Positions 1 to 9,115 of a stretch of 64,000 bases of DNA are shown here, one piece after another. Where the stretch lies: positions 124,001-188,000 of the forward strand of contig NZ_RQFG01000010.1 of assembly GCF_004769235.1 (NCBI RefSeq), written 5' to 3'. Each line of letters starts with the position of its first letter. The first letter of the stretch is position 1. Origin of the DNA: Leptospira kanakyensis (GTDB lineage: Bacteria > Spirochaetota > Leptospiria > Leptospirales > Leptospiraceae). The notes under the pieces were generated by a model that was given only the letters and a program-made list of their open reading frames with translations, ran no database searches and was not told where the DNA came from. Position numbers and translations under genes: made by a program.

Positions 1-431
1 CAAAAAATCCTACTTACGAATTAGTAAACACAGAAACCACGGGTCATGCAGAAACCGTTTTAGTGTATTACGACCCATCTAAGATAGATTATGCGGAACT
101 TTGCCGAATCTTTTTTCTTTCCCACGATCCAACCACTCCCAACAGGCAAGGGCCCGATGAAGGTTCTTCTTACAGATCCATTTTATTTTATGGAACTGAG
201 GAAGAACGGATTATTGCCAAAAAAATCCAAGAAGAAATCAAAGGAAAACAGATTTGGAAAAATCCAATTGTGACGGAATACCAAGAACTAAAAGAATTCT
301 ATAGTGCCGAAAATTACAATCAGAACTTCATCCAAAACAATCCCAACCAGTCCTATGTTCGTGCTGTTTCGATGCCGAGGTATGTGGAATTCCAATCTAA
401 ATACGAACTCTACAAAAAAACGATGAAGTAA
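1..431 (+). CDS. msrA: Peptide methionine (S)-S-oxide reductase MsrA, 3' part only
   Basis: Reduces methionine-S-sulfoxide in oxidised proteins. The open frame runs in from the left edge (first complete codon at 3) and ends at 431, giving about 142 C-terminal residues. The segment has the family's TGHAETV stretch followed by YDPSKIDYAEL, HDPTTPNRQGPDEGSSYRS and the late YCRxxx-equivalent region, all typical of MsrA. The catalytic GCFWC motif would lie upstream, outside the window. A GTG at 63 could be mistaken for a start, but conserved MsrA sequence continues before it, so this is a window-edge truncation and not a short gene. It converges with the HDOD-domain gene, 18 bp away. Family assignment is confident. 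Confidence 0.93.
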   Translation, partial: KNPTYELVNTETTGHAETVLVYYDPSKIDYAELCRIFFLSHDPTTPNRQGPDEGSSYRSILFYGTEEERIIAKKIQEEIKGKQIWKNPIVTEYQELKEFYSAENYNQNFIQNNPNQSYVRAVSMPRYVEFQSKYELYKKTMK

Positions 432-449
432 AAAACTGATTAAAACTAA

Positions 450-1970
450 TTAGTAATATAAAAACTGTTCTCTGAGTTTTGTACGAAAAGAATCGAACTC
501 AGATTTACCAGTAAACTTACATTTTTTTAGAATATCTTCTGGAATCTCGGATGATTTAGCTTCTTTGGCATTAATGGATATCATCATATCACTCAAATAT
601 ATTGGAAAAACTATATCAGAATAGACTTCATCAACAAGGAGTGGCCTATGATGGAATTCCATTGCTTTGGTATAAAGAATTGGGAAATTCCATTTTTCGC
701 CAACCATTGCACCTAACTTTGAGTGAGTGATGCCGATAGCCGACTCTTCCATACTGATTGTCGAAGCAATTTCTCTAGAATTGGAATAAGTTTTAATCTG
801 CGACATATGTTGTTTATCAAATGATAAAAGTAAAATTTCTCCAATATCATGTAAAAGAGAAGCTGCAATCAAATTACTAAGATCTGATTTGTTCATCTCC
901 ATCTTTTGACCAATGGCTTTACAATAAAAAGCAGACTCATTCGATTTTTCCCAAATCGCAGTAAAAGCTGGAAACTTATCTTCCAACATTTGTTTAGTTC
1001 CAAGACTATATAATAAAGTTTGTAATTCCTTAAGTCCAATCAGTTGGATGGCTCGATCTAAACTTTCTACCTTACCACCTCTCCGAAATGCCGCAGAGTT
1101 AGAGAGTTTGAGAATATTGGCAGATAAAGCAATGTCCTTTTTGATCATTTCCGCAATGGTACCAATGCTGGAATTAGGTTTGTCTATTGCGTCTTGGATG
1201 TCTTTGATTGCTTTGGGGAAAGTAGGTAAATTATCAATTTGAGAAACGATCGAATCTATTTTTTCCAACTGTAAACTTTCTTTCGAAACCTTAGAAGGGA
1301 TATCGATCATAAAAACAGTTTTGTTTTCGCCCGACTCAAATTTAAAAGCAGAATCTCCTAACCCATCGTTACGAAGCATCATAAGGGTCATAATCAAACC
1401 AAGACCTGCACCTTCTTGGTCACTTGACATATCCATAAAAGCTTCAGCTAAGTCATTGTATGTTTTTGCTTTATCAATTCTTTCTTTGATTCTTGCCGAT
1501 TCTGCCGTTGTTAGTTGCACATTATTCATGATTCGAATGCGCATTAAACTTTTATTATGAATAAAAGATACAAAAACCCCAAAATTATTTTTTTGGAGAG
1601 ACTCTTCGATCACTTCCCGATTCTCTAAATATGTTTTTTTGAACTCAGCAATCTCTGCGGCGTATTCGACTTCATTTTCAATATTACTCGCACGATTTTT
1701 GAAAAAAACTCGTTTTGCATTTGCTTTGATAGCATTGGTTACGGTTTCTTTGACAGCGGCAAGCACAGAGTCCCTAACAATGATTAGGTCAAGCTGCAAT
1801 AAAAATCTGTCTAAAATCTGGTATAATGTATTTTCTACTTCATCAGTAATTTGAAAAAACTTAAAATGGAAGGGAGCATTTTCTAAGATGGGCTGATTGA
1901 TATCATCGATGTTAGAATGAAGGCCTAAGTCTTGTTTGTATTCTAATGTGACTGCCTTGGGACTAGCCAT
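450..1970 (-). CDS. GHKL-ATPase-like plus HDOD domain signalling protein
   Basis: A 506-residue cytoplasmic protein without signal peptide or membrane segments. Residues about 60-225 resemble a GHKL/histidine-kinase-type ATPase fold: an N-box-like ETVTNAIKANAK, a G2-like GAGLGLIMTLMML and a closing strand KTVFMIDIP. The usual DxGxG (G1) position reads IMNN, so ATP binding may be altered. Residues about 240-440 form an HDOD domain (LPTFPKAI, then LKLSNSAAF and a degenerate HD region with LLHDIGEILLL), a module found in signalling proteins. There is no phospho-acceptor histidine domain. The ATG at 1970 follows a GAGG ribosome site by 5 nt. The protein may transmit an unknown signal by conformational change. 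Domain calls come from motif reading; the partner and output are unknown. Confidence 0.75.
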   Translation of the reverse strand: MASPKAVTLEYKQDLGLHSNIDDINQPILENAPFHFKFFQITDEVENTLYQILDRFLLQLDLIIVRDSVLAAVKETVTNAIKANAKRVFFKNRASNIENEVEYAAEIAEFKKTYLENREVIEESLQKNNFGVFVSFIHNKSLMRIRIMNNVQLTTAESARIKERIDKAKTYNDLAEAFMDMSSDQEGAGLGLIMTLMMLRNDGLGDSAFKFESGENKTVFMIDIPSKVSKESLQLEKIDSIVSQIDNLPTFPKAIKDIQDAIDKPNSSIGTIAEMIKKDIALSANILKLSNSAAFRRGGKVESLDRAIQLIGLKELQTLLYSLGTKQMLEDKFPAFTAIWEKSNESAFYCKAIGQKMEMNKSDLSNLIAASLLHDIGEILLLSFDKQHMSQIKTYSNSREIASTISMEESAIGITHSKLGAMVGEKWNFPILYTKAMEFHHRPLLVDEVYSDIVFPIYLSDMMISINAKEAKSSEIPEDILKKCKFTGKSEFDSFRTKLREQFLYY

Positions 1971-1980
1971 AAAACCTCAA

Positions 1981-2012
1981 GTGTCAAAGTTGTGTCAAAA
2001 GGGAATTCCCTT
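1981..2012. promoter_or_regulatory. Direct repeat plus 14-bp palindrome upstream of the HDOD gene
   Basis: GTGTCAAA occurs at 1981-1988 and again at 1992-1999, one helical turn (11 bp) apart. A perfect 14-bp palindrome AAGGGAATTCCCTT follows at 1999-2012. The whole block lies 11-42 bp upstream of the HDOD gene start. On the minus strand the repeats read TTTGACAC and so contain TTGACA, but I see no well-placed TATAAT-like partner. This may be an operator or an upstream promoter element. The remainder of the 1971-2167 gap shows no gene. Confidence 0.3.
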
Positions 2013-2167
2013 AACCAACGAATTAAACGACACTTCTACACCATCGATAGCAAGTATTTTACTAAATGCAAGCGTTTAACAATAAATCTACGGAACACAA
2101 ACTTTATGTGACAAGTACGAAATTCTTTTTGTGCCAAACCCCTGATTTCGCTACGATTGTGTACTAA

Positions 2168-2794
2168 TTAATCAAAGATTTTAATTTTAGGTAATCCTAA
2201 GTTATAACGAACTGCTATAACACGAATGCTCACAACGACAGTTGCTGACAAAATTAAATTAATATTGTCATTCACGTTCCAAACATTCAAAAGTATATAC
2301 AATACAGATCCCACCAAACAAGCAGTAGCATATATTTCTTTTCTAAAAATAAATGGAACTTCATTCATCAGTGTATCTCGGATCACTCCACCGAAAATAG
2401 CAGATATCATTCCAAGAAGTGCAGATGCAAAATAATTCACTCCATGATCCAAAGCAATCCTTGTTCCAAGCACTGTATAAATTCCAATCCCCAATGTATC
2501 AAACAGGAAGAGTTCTTTTCTAAGTTTACTCAACATTCGTGGCAAAAGAATGACGAGTAAAAACCCAACAAAGATGGCCCAGAGGATGTTTTCATCCCGA
2601 ACCCAAGAAACAGGATAATTTCCAAGAGTGATGTCTCTTAAAGTCCCTCCGCCAATTGCCGTAATAAAACCAGTGAAGAACACACTGAAAAGATCATGAT
2701 GGTGGTCTTTATGTTCCAAAGCAGCCAAAGCTCCGGACATCGTAAATACCATGATACCAGAAAGCCCAATGTAATCATAAAAACTAAATTCCAC
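2168..2794 (-). CDS. Trimeric intracellular cation channel (TRIC/UPF0126) family membrane protein
   Basis: A 208-residue inner-membrane protein with about seven hydrophobic segments. It carries the duplicated family signature: GGTLRDITLGNYPV at about residues 48-61 and GGVIRDTLMNEVPFIF at about residues 135-150, each a glycine-rich kink followed by RD. This is the hallmark of the UPF0126 (YicG-like) proteins, the bacterial relatives of TRIC potassium channels. Length fits the family (about 200-210 residues). The start is GTG at 2794, preceded by a GGGGA stretch. The physiological ion or substrate is not clear for most bacterial members. It is divergent from the beta-helix lipoprotein gene, and its 3' end faces the HDOD gene's upstream region. 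Confidence 0.88.
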   Translation of the reverse strand: MEFSFYDYIGLSGIMVFTMSGALAALEHKDHHHDLFSVFFTGFITAIGGGTLRDITLGNYPVSWVRDENILWAIFVGFLLVILLPRMLSKLRKELFLFDTLGIGIYTVLGTRIALDHGVNYFASALLGMISAIFGGVIRDTLMNEVPFIFRKEIYATACLVGSVLYILLNVWNVNDNINLILSATVVVSIRVIAVRYNLGLPKIKIFD

Positions 2795-2876
2795 GGATTA
2801 TCCCCTATATTTATCATTTAGACGGAAAAAAAATGACATTCTCCGCTTCTTTCAATTGTTGTATAAAGTAGAGAGT

Positions 2877-5800
2877 ATGAACAAGTCTGCTAACATTCTA
2901 AGGAATGCCATTCTCATTCCCATCTTTTTATTCCAGGCCTGTATCCCTAGTTTGTCTAAAGGTTTTTTACAATCAGTCACTGACTTCATCCAATTGCGAA
3001 GTTTGGTCAACCCGGCTTCGACTGGGCCCTACTACGTTTCGGTTTCCGTTTCCGGCCTCCTTGGAACTGGCCTTGTTTTGGATTTGAATTCTGGAACAGA
3101 AAGTATCGTTGTCAATGCCGACGGATCTTTTGACTTTAAAACCGCTCTTAGTACCGGAAATAATTTCAATGTAACAGTAAACACACAACCGACTCTCCCG
3201 ACTCAGACTTGTTCTGTTAGCGGTGGGATGGGTGTGGTCGCTTATGGAAATATCAACTCGATCATCGTGAATTGTGATCCTTTACGATACACTGTTGGTG
3301 GCACCATCACTGGCCTTGATGGAATCACTGGCCTTGTTCTCACAAACTCTGTCGATGGATCCACACTGAACGTAGCGGTTGCATCGGGCTCTTTTGCTTT
3401 CACGCAAACCTATCTGGATGGAACCACTTATAACGTTTCTGTTACCACCCAACCAAACCATCCAGTTCAGAACTGTCTCACTACCAACGGGTCAGGAACC
3501 ATCTCTGGTGCCAATGTCACAGACATCATCATCGCTTGTAATTCAACTGCCTTTCCGATCGAAGTCACTGCTGTGGGGATCGCTTCTGGCACACTGAGTA
3601 TTAGAAATAATAATTCGGAACTACTCACCATTTCAACCAATGGATTACATAGATTCCCCACGAATATCATAACGAACAATACTTATAGTTTGCAAATTGT
3701 GGGAACTCCCGCGAACCATCAGTGTGTCCTTTCTGCTTCTGGTGGCACTGTTACGGGAACCATCTCCATCACTGCCAATTGTTTTAGTGTTCTCAGTTTT
3801 AATCCTTCCAATGGGGGAGTCCTGCAACCAACGGAAAGTTTACGATTACAATTTTCGGATGAAGTGAATGCCGGCAGTTGTATAACCTCAACAGGAACAT
3901 TAAACACAGTATTGAGTATACCAATTCAATTTTCAGTGACAACAACCACAATCACGAATGACACACTCATTGTTTCGCCCGCTGCTACAGATTCCTGGAT
4001 CACTGGACACAGAGTCTTAACTCTAAATTGTTTTAATGTCGGCGGAACACCACTTTCTTCTACGGTAAATATACTATACTTGGTTCCATCTGCCATTCGT
4101 TATGTTTCGGCTTCTGGTTTAGATACCAATCCAGGTACGGATGTAGCTCCCAAAAGAAATATTCAGGCTGCCATCGATGACTTTCTAGGCTGTGCCTCTG
4201 GTGACTGTGCCGTACTCGTGGAAGATGGTTCTTATGACCCTACGTTCTCCGGTGGCGCCATCCATCTTGTTTCAGGAATTTCACTTTACGGTGGTTATCA
4301 ACCGACAACTAGTTTTGGAGTTTGGAGACCAAATTTACATGGCTCAGTGATACTGATGGACACAACACCAGCAGGTTGTTCCATAGCAACCATCACTTCA
4401 CCATGTGCCTCTATTATTGGAGATGCAACAGTTACTAGTAATGTTACCATATCGGGATTTCGTATCCAATCTGGACCAGATACTGCACCCTATATGGCAG
4501 GAGTTTTTTTAGACTCCACAAACAATGTCCGTCTCATCAATAATGATATTGATGGAGGAGTCGGAATCAATGGTGTGTCCGGAGTTCATGCCATCAATAG
4601 TAACCCCTATTTGATCCAAAATGTGATTCTTGGAGGAAATTGTACGGCAGCCAACTGCGACTCCGTTGGTGTATACATGTCTACGTCAGTACCCATTGCA
4701 CCGGTTATTTTAGTTAATTCCATTTCCGGAGGAACTCCTACAGGCTCAGGTGTAAATTCTAGAGGGATTCGTTATGCTGGAACCGCTGCCATGACAGTCA
4801 CCAATATCATTGGGAATTTGATCACAAGTAAAAACTTAAATAAGACAACGAGTCTTTTCAGTATAGGATTTGATATCAATTCAGGAACCGGTTTAACAGG
4901 TACCTTATCAGGCAATATAATCACTGGCGGTGCAGGAGGTACTTCTATTGGTTTAAGAATCCAAGCAACCACTTCCATCCAAATAGGTTCACCTACACAA
5001 GGAAATCAAATTACATCCAGTGACGCGTTGACTGGTACCTACGGATTGTATTTAAGTGGCGGACAGACTGTACGAAGAAATGTAATCAGATTTGGAACTG
5101 CCATGAGTGCAGCCGTTGCAACGGCTATAGGAATTTATGCAACAGGCGGCGGAACGCAAATCATTGAAAGTAATTCCATCCAAGATGGAAATGTGTCTTC
5201 TACTGGAGCCACGGCAACTCTCAATGGAATCTATTCAGCAAACGCAAGTGCAACTTCGAGTATTACTGGGAATTATATCCGCATAGGAAGGTCAGAGGGT
5301 ACAAATTCTACAGCTACAACAACTGCTGGAATTTCTTTAAATACCCCTCAAAATGCGCTCATTGCCAACAATTGGATCCAAAATGGAACTAGTGATGTGA
5401 ATGCAAGGGGATTGGAATTTAAATCAGTATTTTCAGGTCTCAGAGTTTACCACAATACAGTCAGTAGTGGGACAGGAACCAGTAACGAAACGCCCTTATT
5501 TATCGGTGCAGGTTCTGCCTCTATTGACATTCAGAATAATATTTTGATGTTAAACAATAATTCGGCATCCACCGCTTGTATCTATAATGCTGGTATTGGC
5601 CTACAAACTGCCGTTAAATATAATGTTCTACATAATTGCGTAAACTTAGTGATTCAAAATGCGCAAAACTATAGTTTTTGTGCTGGTGGAGTTCCTGGTA
5701 CTCTCGTTTGTACCTTACCCCTTGGAATTCCAGCAAACTTCGGGAACAACCTCAACATAGATCCTGAATTAGCTTCGAATTTTGGAGTGATTGCTAACTA

Positions 5801-5948
5801 CACCCCAACAACGGCAACTTCCTGTTTGATCACTAAATCTACCAATGCTCTATTGACAGATAGCTATAATGGAATTGGTACAAGGCCAGGGGTTGATGGA
5901 GCGATCAGTCTTGGTGCTGTAGAATACGACCAAGCCTGCACACCTTAA
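2877..5948 (+). CDS. Large right-handed beta-helix lipoprotein
   Basis: A 1023-residue predicted lipoprotein. The N-terminus has a hydrophobic signal ending LFQAC, acceptable as a spirochaetal lipobox. The ATG at 2877 has a purine-rich GTAGAGAGT directly before it and is preferred to an in-frame TTG at 2856. After the signal come at least three tandem Ig-like units of about 80 residues, with repeated patterns such as TYNVSVTTQPxxPxQxC, G(T)ISG and DIIIACN. Next is a bacterial Ig-like segment (FNPSNGG...LQFSDEVN). From about residue 415 a YVSASGLDTNPGT motif of the DUF1565 type introduces a long run of Asn/Gly-rich rungs (NNVRLINNDIDGG, IIGNLITS, ISGNIITGG, IIESNSIQ) typical of parallel beta-helices. 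It is probably surface-exposed and may bind or process a polysaccharide or act as an adhesin. No catalytic residues are recognised. Confidence 0.75.
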   Translation: MNKSANILRNAILIPIFLFQACIPSLSKGFLQSVTDFIQLRSLVNPASTGPYYVSVSVSGLLGTGLVLDLNSGTESIVVNADGSFDFKTALSTGNNFNVTVNTQPTLPTQTCSVSGGMGVVAYGNINSIIVNCDPLRYTVGGTITGLDGITGLVLTNSVDGSTLNVAVASGSFAFTQTYLDGTTYNVSVTTQPNHPVQNCLTTNGSGTISGANVTDIIIACNSTAFPIEVTAVGIASGTLSIRNNNSELLTISTNGLHRFPTNIITNNTYSLQIVGTPANHQCVLSASGGTVTGTISITANCFSVLSFNPSNGGVLQPTESLRLQFSDEVNAGSCITSTGTLNTVLSIPIQFSVTTTTITNDTLIVSPAATDSWITGHRVLTLNCFNVGGTPLSSTVNILYLVPSAIRYVSASGLDTNPGTDVAPKRNIQAAIDDFLGCASGDCAVLVEDGSYDPTFSGGAIHLVSGISLYGGYQPTTSFGVWRPNLHGSVILMDTTPAGCSIATITSPCASIIGDATVTSNVTISGFRIQSGPDTAPYMAGVFLDSTNNVRLINNDIDGGVGINGVSGVHAINSNPYLIQNVILGGNCTAANCDSVGVYMSTSVPIAPVILVNSISGGTPTGSGVNSRGIRYAGTAAMTVTNIIGNLITSKNLNKTTSLFSIGFDINSGTGLTGTLSGNIITGGAGGTSIGLRIQATTSIQIGSPTQGNQITSSDALTGTYGLYLSGGQTVRRNVIRFGTAMSAAVATAIGIYATGGGTQIIESNSIQDGNVSSTGATATLNGIYSANASATSSITGNYIRIGRSEGTNSTATTTAGISLNTPQNALIANNWIQNGTSDVNARGLEFKSVFSGLRVYHNTVSSGTGTSNETPLFIGAGSASIDIQNNILMLNNNSASTACIYNAGIGLQTAVKYNVLHNCVNLVIQNAQNYSFCAGGVPGTLVCTLPLGIPANFGNNLNIDPELASNFGVIANYTPTTATSCLITKSTNALLTDSYNGIGTRPGVDGAISLGAVEYDQACTP

Positions 5949-5950
5949 CT

Positions 5951-6991
5951 TTAAGGTAATACGTAGATTCCCACACGATCGTTGTATAAACTTCCGATAT
6001 ACAACTGTCTTTTCTTTTCCAATACACTCGTAACTTCTTTTAAATGTTCTCCGCCAGGGTCTTGTAAGGTCATAAGTACCTTGCCGTTCCCATCTATTTT
6101 GAGTGCGTAACCATAAGGTTCTGCCTTAGGCCAAAGGAATTTTGGCAAAAAGGAAATCATTCTTTTGACTACGGGAGAAGGATGCATATTGTCCATCCTG
6201 TCATTTCTCACTGTAAAAAGAGCCACCCAAAACTCTCCGTTTTCATTACGAGTGATATTGTCTGGAAAACCAGGGAGATTCTCTATCACCGTTTCTTTTT
6301 GGCCTTTTTTTGCACCCTTTAACCAAAGTTTGGTGATCTTGTAACGGTAGGTTTCATTCACTAGCAGATAATCTTCATTTTTGGACAATGCAATTCCATT
6401 GGCAAAGTACAATTCGTCCGCAAGCAGTTCGGTTTCTTTGGTTTTAGGATCGTAAACAAAAACTCGTCCATAAGGCCGTGCTTCTAAAAGATCATAAAGG
6501 TATTCTTTTTGTTCATAAACAGAAGCATCGGAAAAGTAAATTTTTCCATCTTGGGCAATGTCTACATCATCTGTAAATTTAAATGGTTTTCCTTTGTATT
6601 CCGAAACAAGGACAGTTATTTTTCCTGACTTATCTAATGACAGGAGGCCACGATAGGCATCAGCGATGATGAGGTTTCCCTGTTTATCAAACTGAATTCC
6701 CAAAGGACGTCCTGACGTATTGGCGATGGCTTTGATTTCACCTTTAAGAGTGATACGAATGATACGCCCATCCTTGTCTCCACCATAGATGTTTCCATCA
6801 GTGTCCACGTCCAATGACTCCAACCCTTTTACTTTTCCAATGGCAAGTAAAATGGATTTTTGTAATTCGGTATTGGGTGCATAAACTCCAACTAATTCCG
6901 GCTTGACGGGAGGTTCATAGGAAACTGGTTCAAATGTTCTACAGGAAAAAAATAAAGAAAAAACAGATACATAGATTAAGAAATATTTCAT
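5951..6991 (-). CDS. SMP-30/gluconolactonase/strictosidine synthase-like lipoprotein
   Basis: A 346-residue predicted lipoprotein of the six-bladed beta-propeller superfamily. The signal MKYFLIYVSVFSLFFSC ends in a plausible lipobox cysteine. Propeller repeats include SLDVDTDGNIYGGDKDGRIIRI, GIQFDKQGNLIIADAYRGLL and DVDIAQDGKIYFSDAS, followed by ANGIALSKNEDYLLVNET and FPDNITRNENGEFWVALF, which match the strictosidine-synthase/SMP-30 pattern. The ATG at 6991 overlaps the acyltransferase stop as ATGA, so the genes are translationally coupled. An in-frame start at 7036 would place an implausible charged leader before the signal and is rejected. It is the last gene of a long minus-strand run. The enzyme substrate (lactone, ester or none) cannot be read from sequence. 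It converges with the beta-helix gene, 2 bp away. Confidence 0.8.
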   Translation of the reverse strand: MKYFLIYVSVFSLFFSCRTFEPVSYEPPVKPELVGVYAPNTELQKSILLAIGKVKGLESLDVDTDGNIYGGDKDGRIIRITLKGEIKAIANTSGRPLGIQFDKQGNLIIADAYRGLLSLDKSGKITVLVSEYKGKPFKFTDDVDIAQDGKIYFSDASVYEQKEYLYDLLEARPYGRVFVYDPKTKETELLADELYFANGIALSKNEDYLLVNETYRYKITKLWLKGAKKGQKETVIENLPGFPDNITRNENGEFWVALFTVRNDRMDNMHPSPVVKRMISFLPKFLWPKAEPYGYALKIDGNGKVLMTLQDPGGEHLKEVTSVLEKKRQLYIGSLYNDRVGIYVLP

Positions 6992-7866
6992 TTTGGTTGT
7001 TTCTCCTTCTCGATCAAAACATCTTTTAAAGCCCATCTTTCATCCACCCATCGTTTCATTTTTTTAGACATAGGTGCAAACTGTTCGTTCTCTTCCACAG
7101 GTACTAGGGATGCGGGAATCACATCCACAAACACTTTTAGTTTGCGAATTTTACCTTGCATCAACTCTAAAAAACTAGGATTTTCTGTAGGATAAACTAT
7201 CGTTAAATCGATAAAAGCATCAAGCGAATTCTTTAGTGTTGTGGACACAACGGAGATCCCACCACTGTGGGGCCTGAGTAAATGTTTGTAAGGATTTTTT
7301 TTCAGTAATTTCTGAACCCGTTCTGGAGTCCTACGATGGCCTTCGAGAAAATTCAAAATAGAAAAAGGCATACCGGCAAATTTCGCACAAACGTTTTTTA
7401 CATTTTCTAAATCTTTGGTAGCAAGTTCTGGATTTTTTTTCAACTGTTCCTTGGTACTTCTTTTTACAAAAGGGAAATCAAGAGCAAGCCAAGCATGCCC
7501 AAGAATTGGAACATATTTTAGTGAATCTTTGATGAAAAAACGAATGAGTGGGATTTTTCGATTTAAAACAGACTGAATGATATAGATATCAGACCAAGAT
7601 TGGTGGTTACAGATAATCATATAACGTCCATCTGGTTTCAAATCTTTATAAGCATCACCGACCACTTCAAATTGGACACCATACAAGATTCTGGAAATTC
7701 GATAGTTATTTTCGATCCAGATTTCTCCCACTTTTAATAGAAGCCTATCACCTAACCTTCTCGCAGAACCAGTTGTTACCAACTTCCAAATATACAAGGG
7801 ATACATCGTTGGTATGATCGATAACAAATTCAAAAGAAACAAAATATAAGCAATGATTAAACCCAA
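6988..7866 (-). CDS. PlsC-like acyltransferase (lysophospholipid acyltransferase family)
   Basis: A 292-residue membrane-associated acyltransferase. Block I NHQSWSDI (HxxxxD, about residues 87-94) is the catalytic motif of glycerolipid acyltransferases. A FVKRS block and the FLEGHRR segment take the place of the substrate-binding FPEGTR block. Two hydrophobic stretches lie near the N-terminus. Overall layout is closer to the YihG-like branch than to classical PlsC, so it probably acylates a lysophospholipid or related acceptor in the inner membrane. It sits between a cNMP-binding phosphatase (13 bp upstream) and the SMP-30-like lipoprotein (4-bp overlap). Acyl donor and acceptor are not deducible. 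Confidence 0.85.
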   Translation of the reverse strand: MGLIIAYILFLLNLLSIIPTMYPLYIWKLVTTGSARRLGDRLLLKVGEIWIENNYRISRILYGVQFEVVGDAYKDLKPDGRYMIICNHQSWSDIYIIQSVLNRKIPLIRFFIKDSLKYVPILGHAWLALDFPFVKRSTKEQLKKNPELATKDLENVKNVCAKFAGMPFSILNFLEGHRRTPERVQKLLKKNPYKHLLRPHSGGISVVSTTLKNSLDAFIDLTIVYPTENPSFLELMQGKIRKLKVFVDVIPASLVPVEENEQFAPMSKKMKRWVDERWALKDVLIEKEKQPK

Positions 7867-7879
7867 AAGAAACTCCTAA

Positions 7880-9112
7880 CTAATACGTCGTACCGATTCC
7901 AAGAATCGTAACATCATCCATCATAGAGGCATCTCCTCGAAATGAATGAAAATCATCCATCAGCAAATTGATTGTATCTGCTAAACTAAGATCCAAACTC
8001 TTTGCCGATGCAAAACTGGAAAGTAATTTGGATTCTCCAAGGAGGATCCCCTCTCCGTTTTCCTGTTCCAAATAACCATCAGAAATCATAAACAATCGAT
8101 CCCCTAATCCAAAAGCTAAAGAATGATTGGAATATTCCACATCTTTCTCGAGACCGAGCATTACCCCTGATTCTGCCAGAGGGATGATTCCATCTTTTGT
8201 CACTATATATGGTTCATTGTGACCTGCTGAAGAATAAGTCAATTGGCTTTCTTCCATGTTCAAATCGACTATGACTGCGGTGAATTGGTTGGATTTTTTA
8301 CCATACCGATCCATAAAAATTTGATTTAAGGCATAAAGAACATCTGCTGGATTCTGAGTATTGTGTTTAATATGATCATACTCAGCTTTTATCGCCATAG
8401 TGATGAGGGCAGCCTGGACACCGTGACCAATGGCATCGGCTAAAAATAATCGAATTTTGTTTTTTTCTAAACGAACCACATCAAAAATATCCCCACCAAC
8501 TTCTGACATAGGTTCGAATCGTGATCCAAAATCTAAATGTGCTACATACTTAAGACCCAGTGGTAAAATATTTCTTTGGATGGTTTTAGCAGTTTCCAAA
8601 TCTTCTTGGATGATTTTTAAAGATTGTGTTAACTTAGCAGTTCTTTCTTTTACCATCTCTTCCAAAGTTTCGTTTTGAAGGCGAAGTTCTTTATTTTTCT
8701 GAATGAGGACTTGGTTTTCTCTTTGTTCTGCGTTCCGAATTCTTGCAGTTAACAATTTCAAAAGAGTTAAGGTCATATCGGGACTTGTTTGGATCAAACG
8801 ATGGAAATCTTCCCGAGTAAGTTCATAAAGAACAGAATCTTCTTTTGCAGAGATATTTACGGTGCGAGGAGCGGAATCAATCAGTGCAATTTCTCCGAAA
8901 TAATCGCCAGATACTAAGTCACCAATAACAAGTATTTCTTCTTTAGTTTCATCCAAATACTTCCAAACTTCTACGATCCCAGATTCTATAAAATAAAATG
9001 AATCACCTAGCGTATACTGCTCGATGATAAGAGAACCTTTACCAAATAGGGCGCGTTTCATTTCTTTTTTTAAGAAACTTAAATCCGCATTTGGTTTCTC
9101 CGTAGATCCCAT
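7880..9112 (-). CDS. Cyclic-nucleotide-binding domain plus SpoIIE-type PP2C phosphatase
   Basis: A 410-residue cytoplasmic protein. Residues about 15-125 are a cNMP-binding/CAP effector fold, with SGDYFGEIALIDSAPRTVNISA as the phosphate-binding cassette (GEIAL and PRT both present). A coiled coil at about 130-175 connects to a SpoIIE-like PP2C phosphatase at about 185-410. Metal-binding and family motifs are EVGGDIFDVV, LFLADAIGHGVQAAL, SSAGHNEPYIV, ISDGYLE and DDVTILGIG. It probably dephosphorylates a serine/threonine-phosphorylated partner, such as a STAS antagonist, in response to a cyclic nucleotide. It differs from the other two PP2C proteins in this window in keeping the canonical GHG motif. 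It lies 3 bp after the cupin gene in the long minus-strand run. Confidence 0.9.
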   Translation of the reverse strand: MGSTEKPNADLSFLKKEMKRALFGKGSLIIEQYTLGDSFYFIESGIVEVWKYLDETKEEILVIGDLVSGDYFGEIALIDSAPRTVNISAKEDSVLYELTREDFHRLIQTSPDMTLTLLKLLTARIRNAEQRENQVLIQKNKELRLQNETLEEMVKERTAKLTQSLKIIQEDLETAKTIQRNILPLGLKYVAHLDFGSRFEPMSEVGGDIFDVVRLEKNKIRLFLADAIGHGVQAALITMAIKAEYDHIKHNTQNPADVLYALNQIFMDRYGKKSNQFTAVIVDLNMEESQLTYSSAGHNEPYIVTKDGIIPLAESGVMLGLEKDVEYSNHSLAFGLGDRLFMISDGYLEQENGEGILLGESKLLSSFASAKSLDLSLADTINLLMDDFHSFRGDASMMDDVTILGIGTTY

Positions 9113-9115
9113 AAG

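Noticed and set aside
5942..5957. Inverted repeat ACCTTAA/TTAAGGT between convergent stop codons
   Set aside because: Only two bases separate the arms, it is A/T-rich and has no T-run, so it is unlikely to be a terminator; it may be chance over two stop codons.
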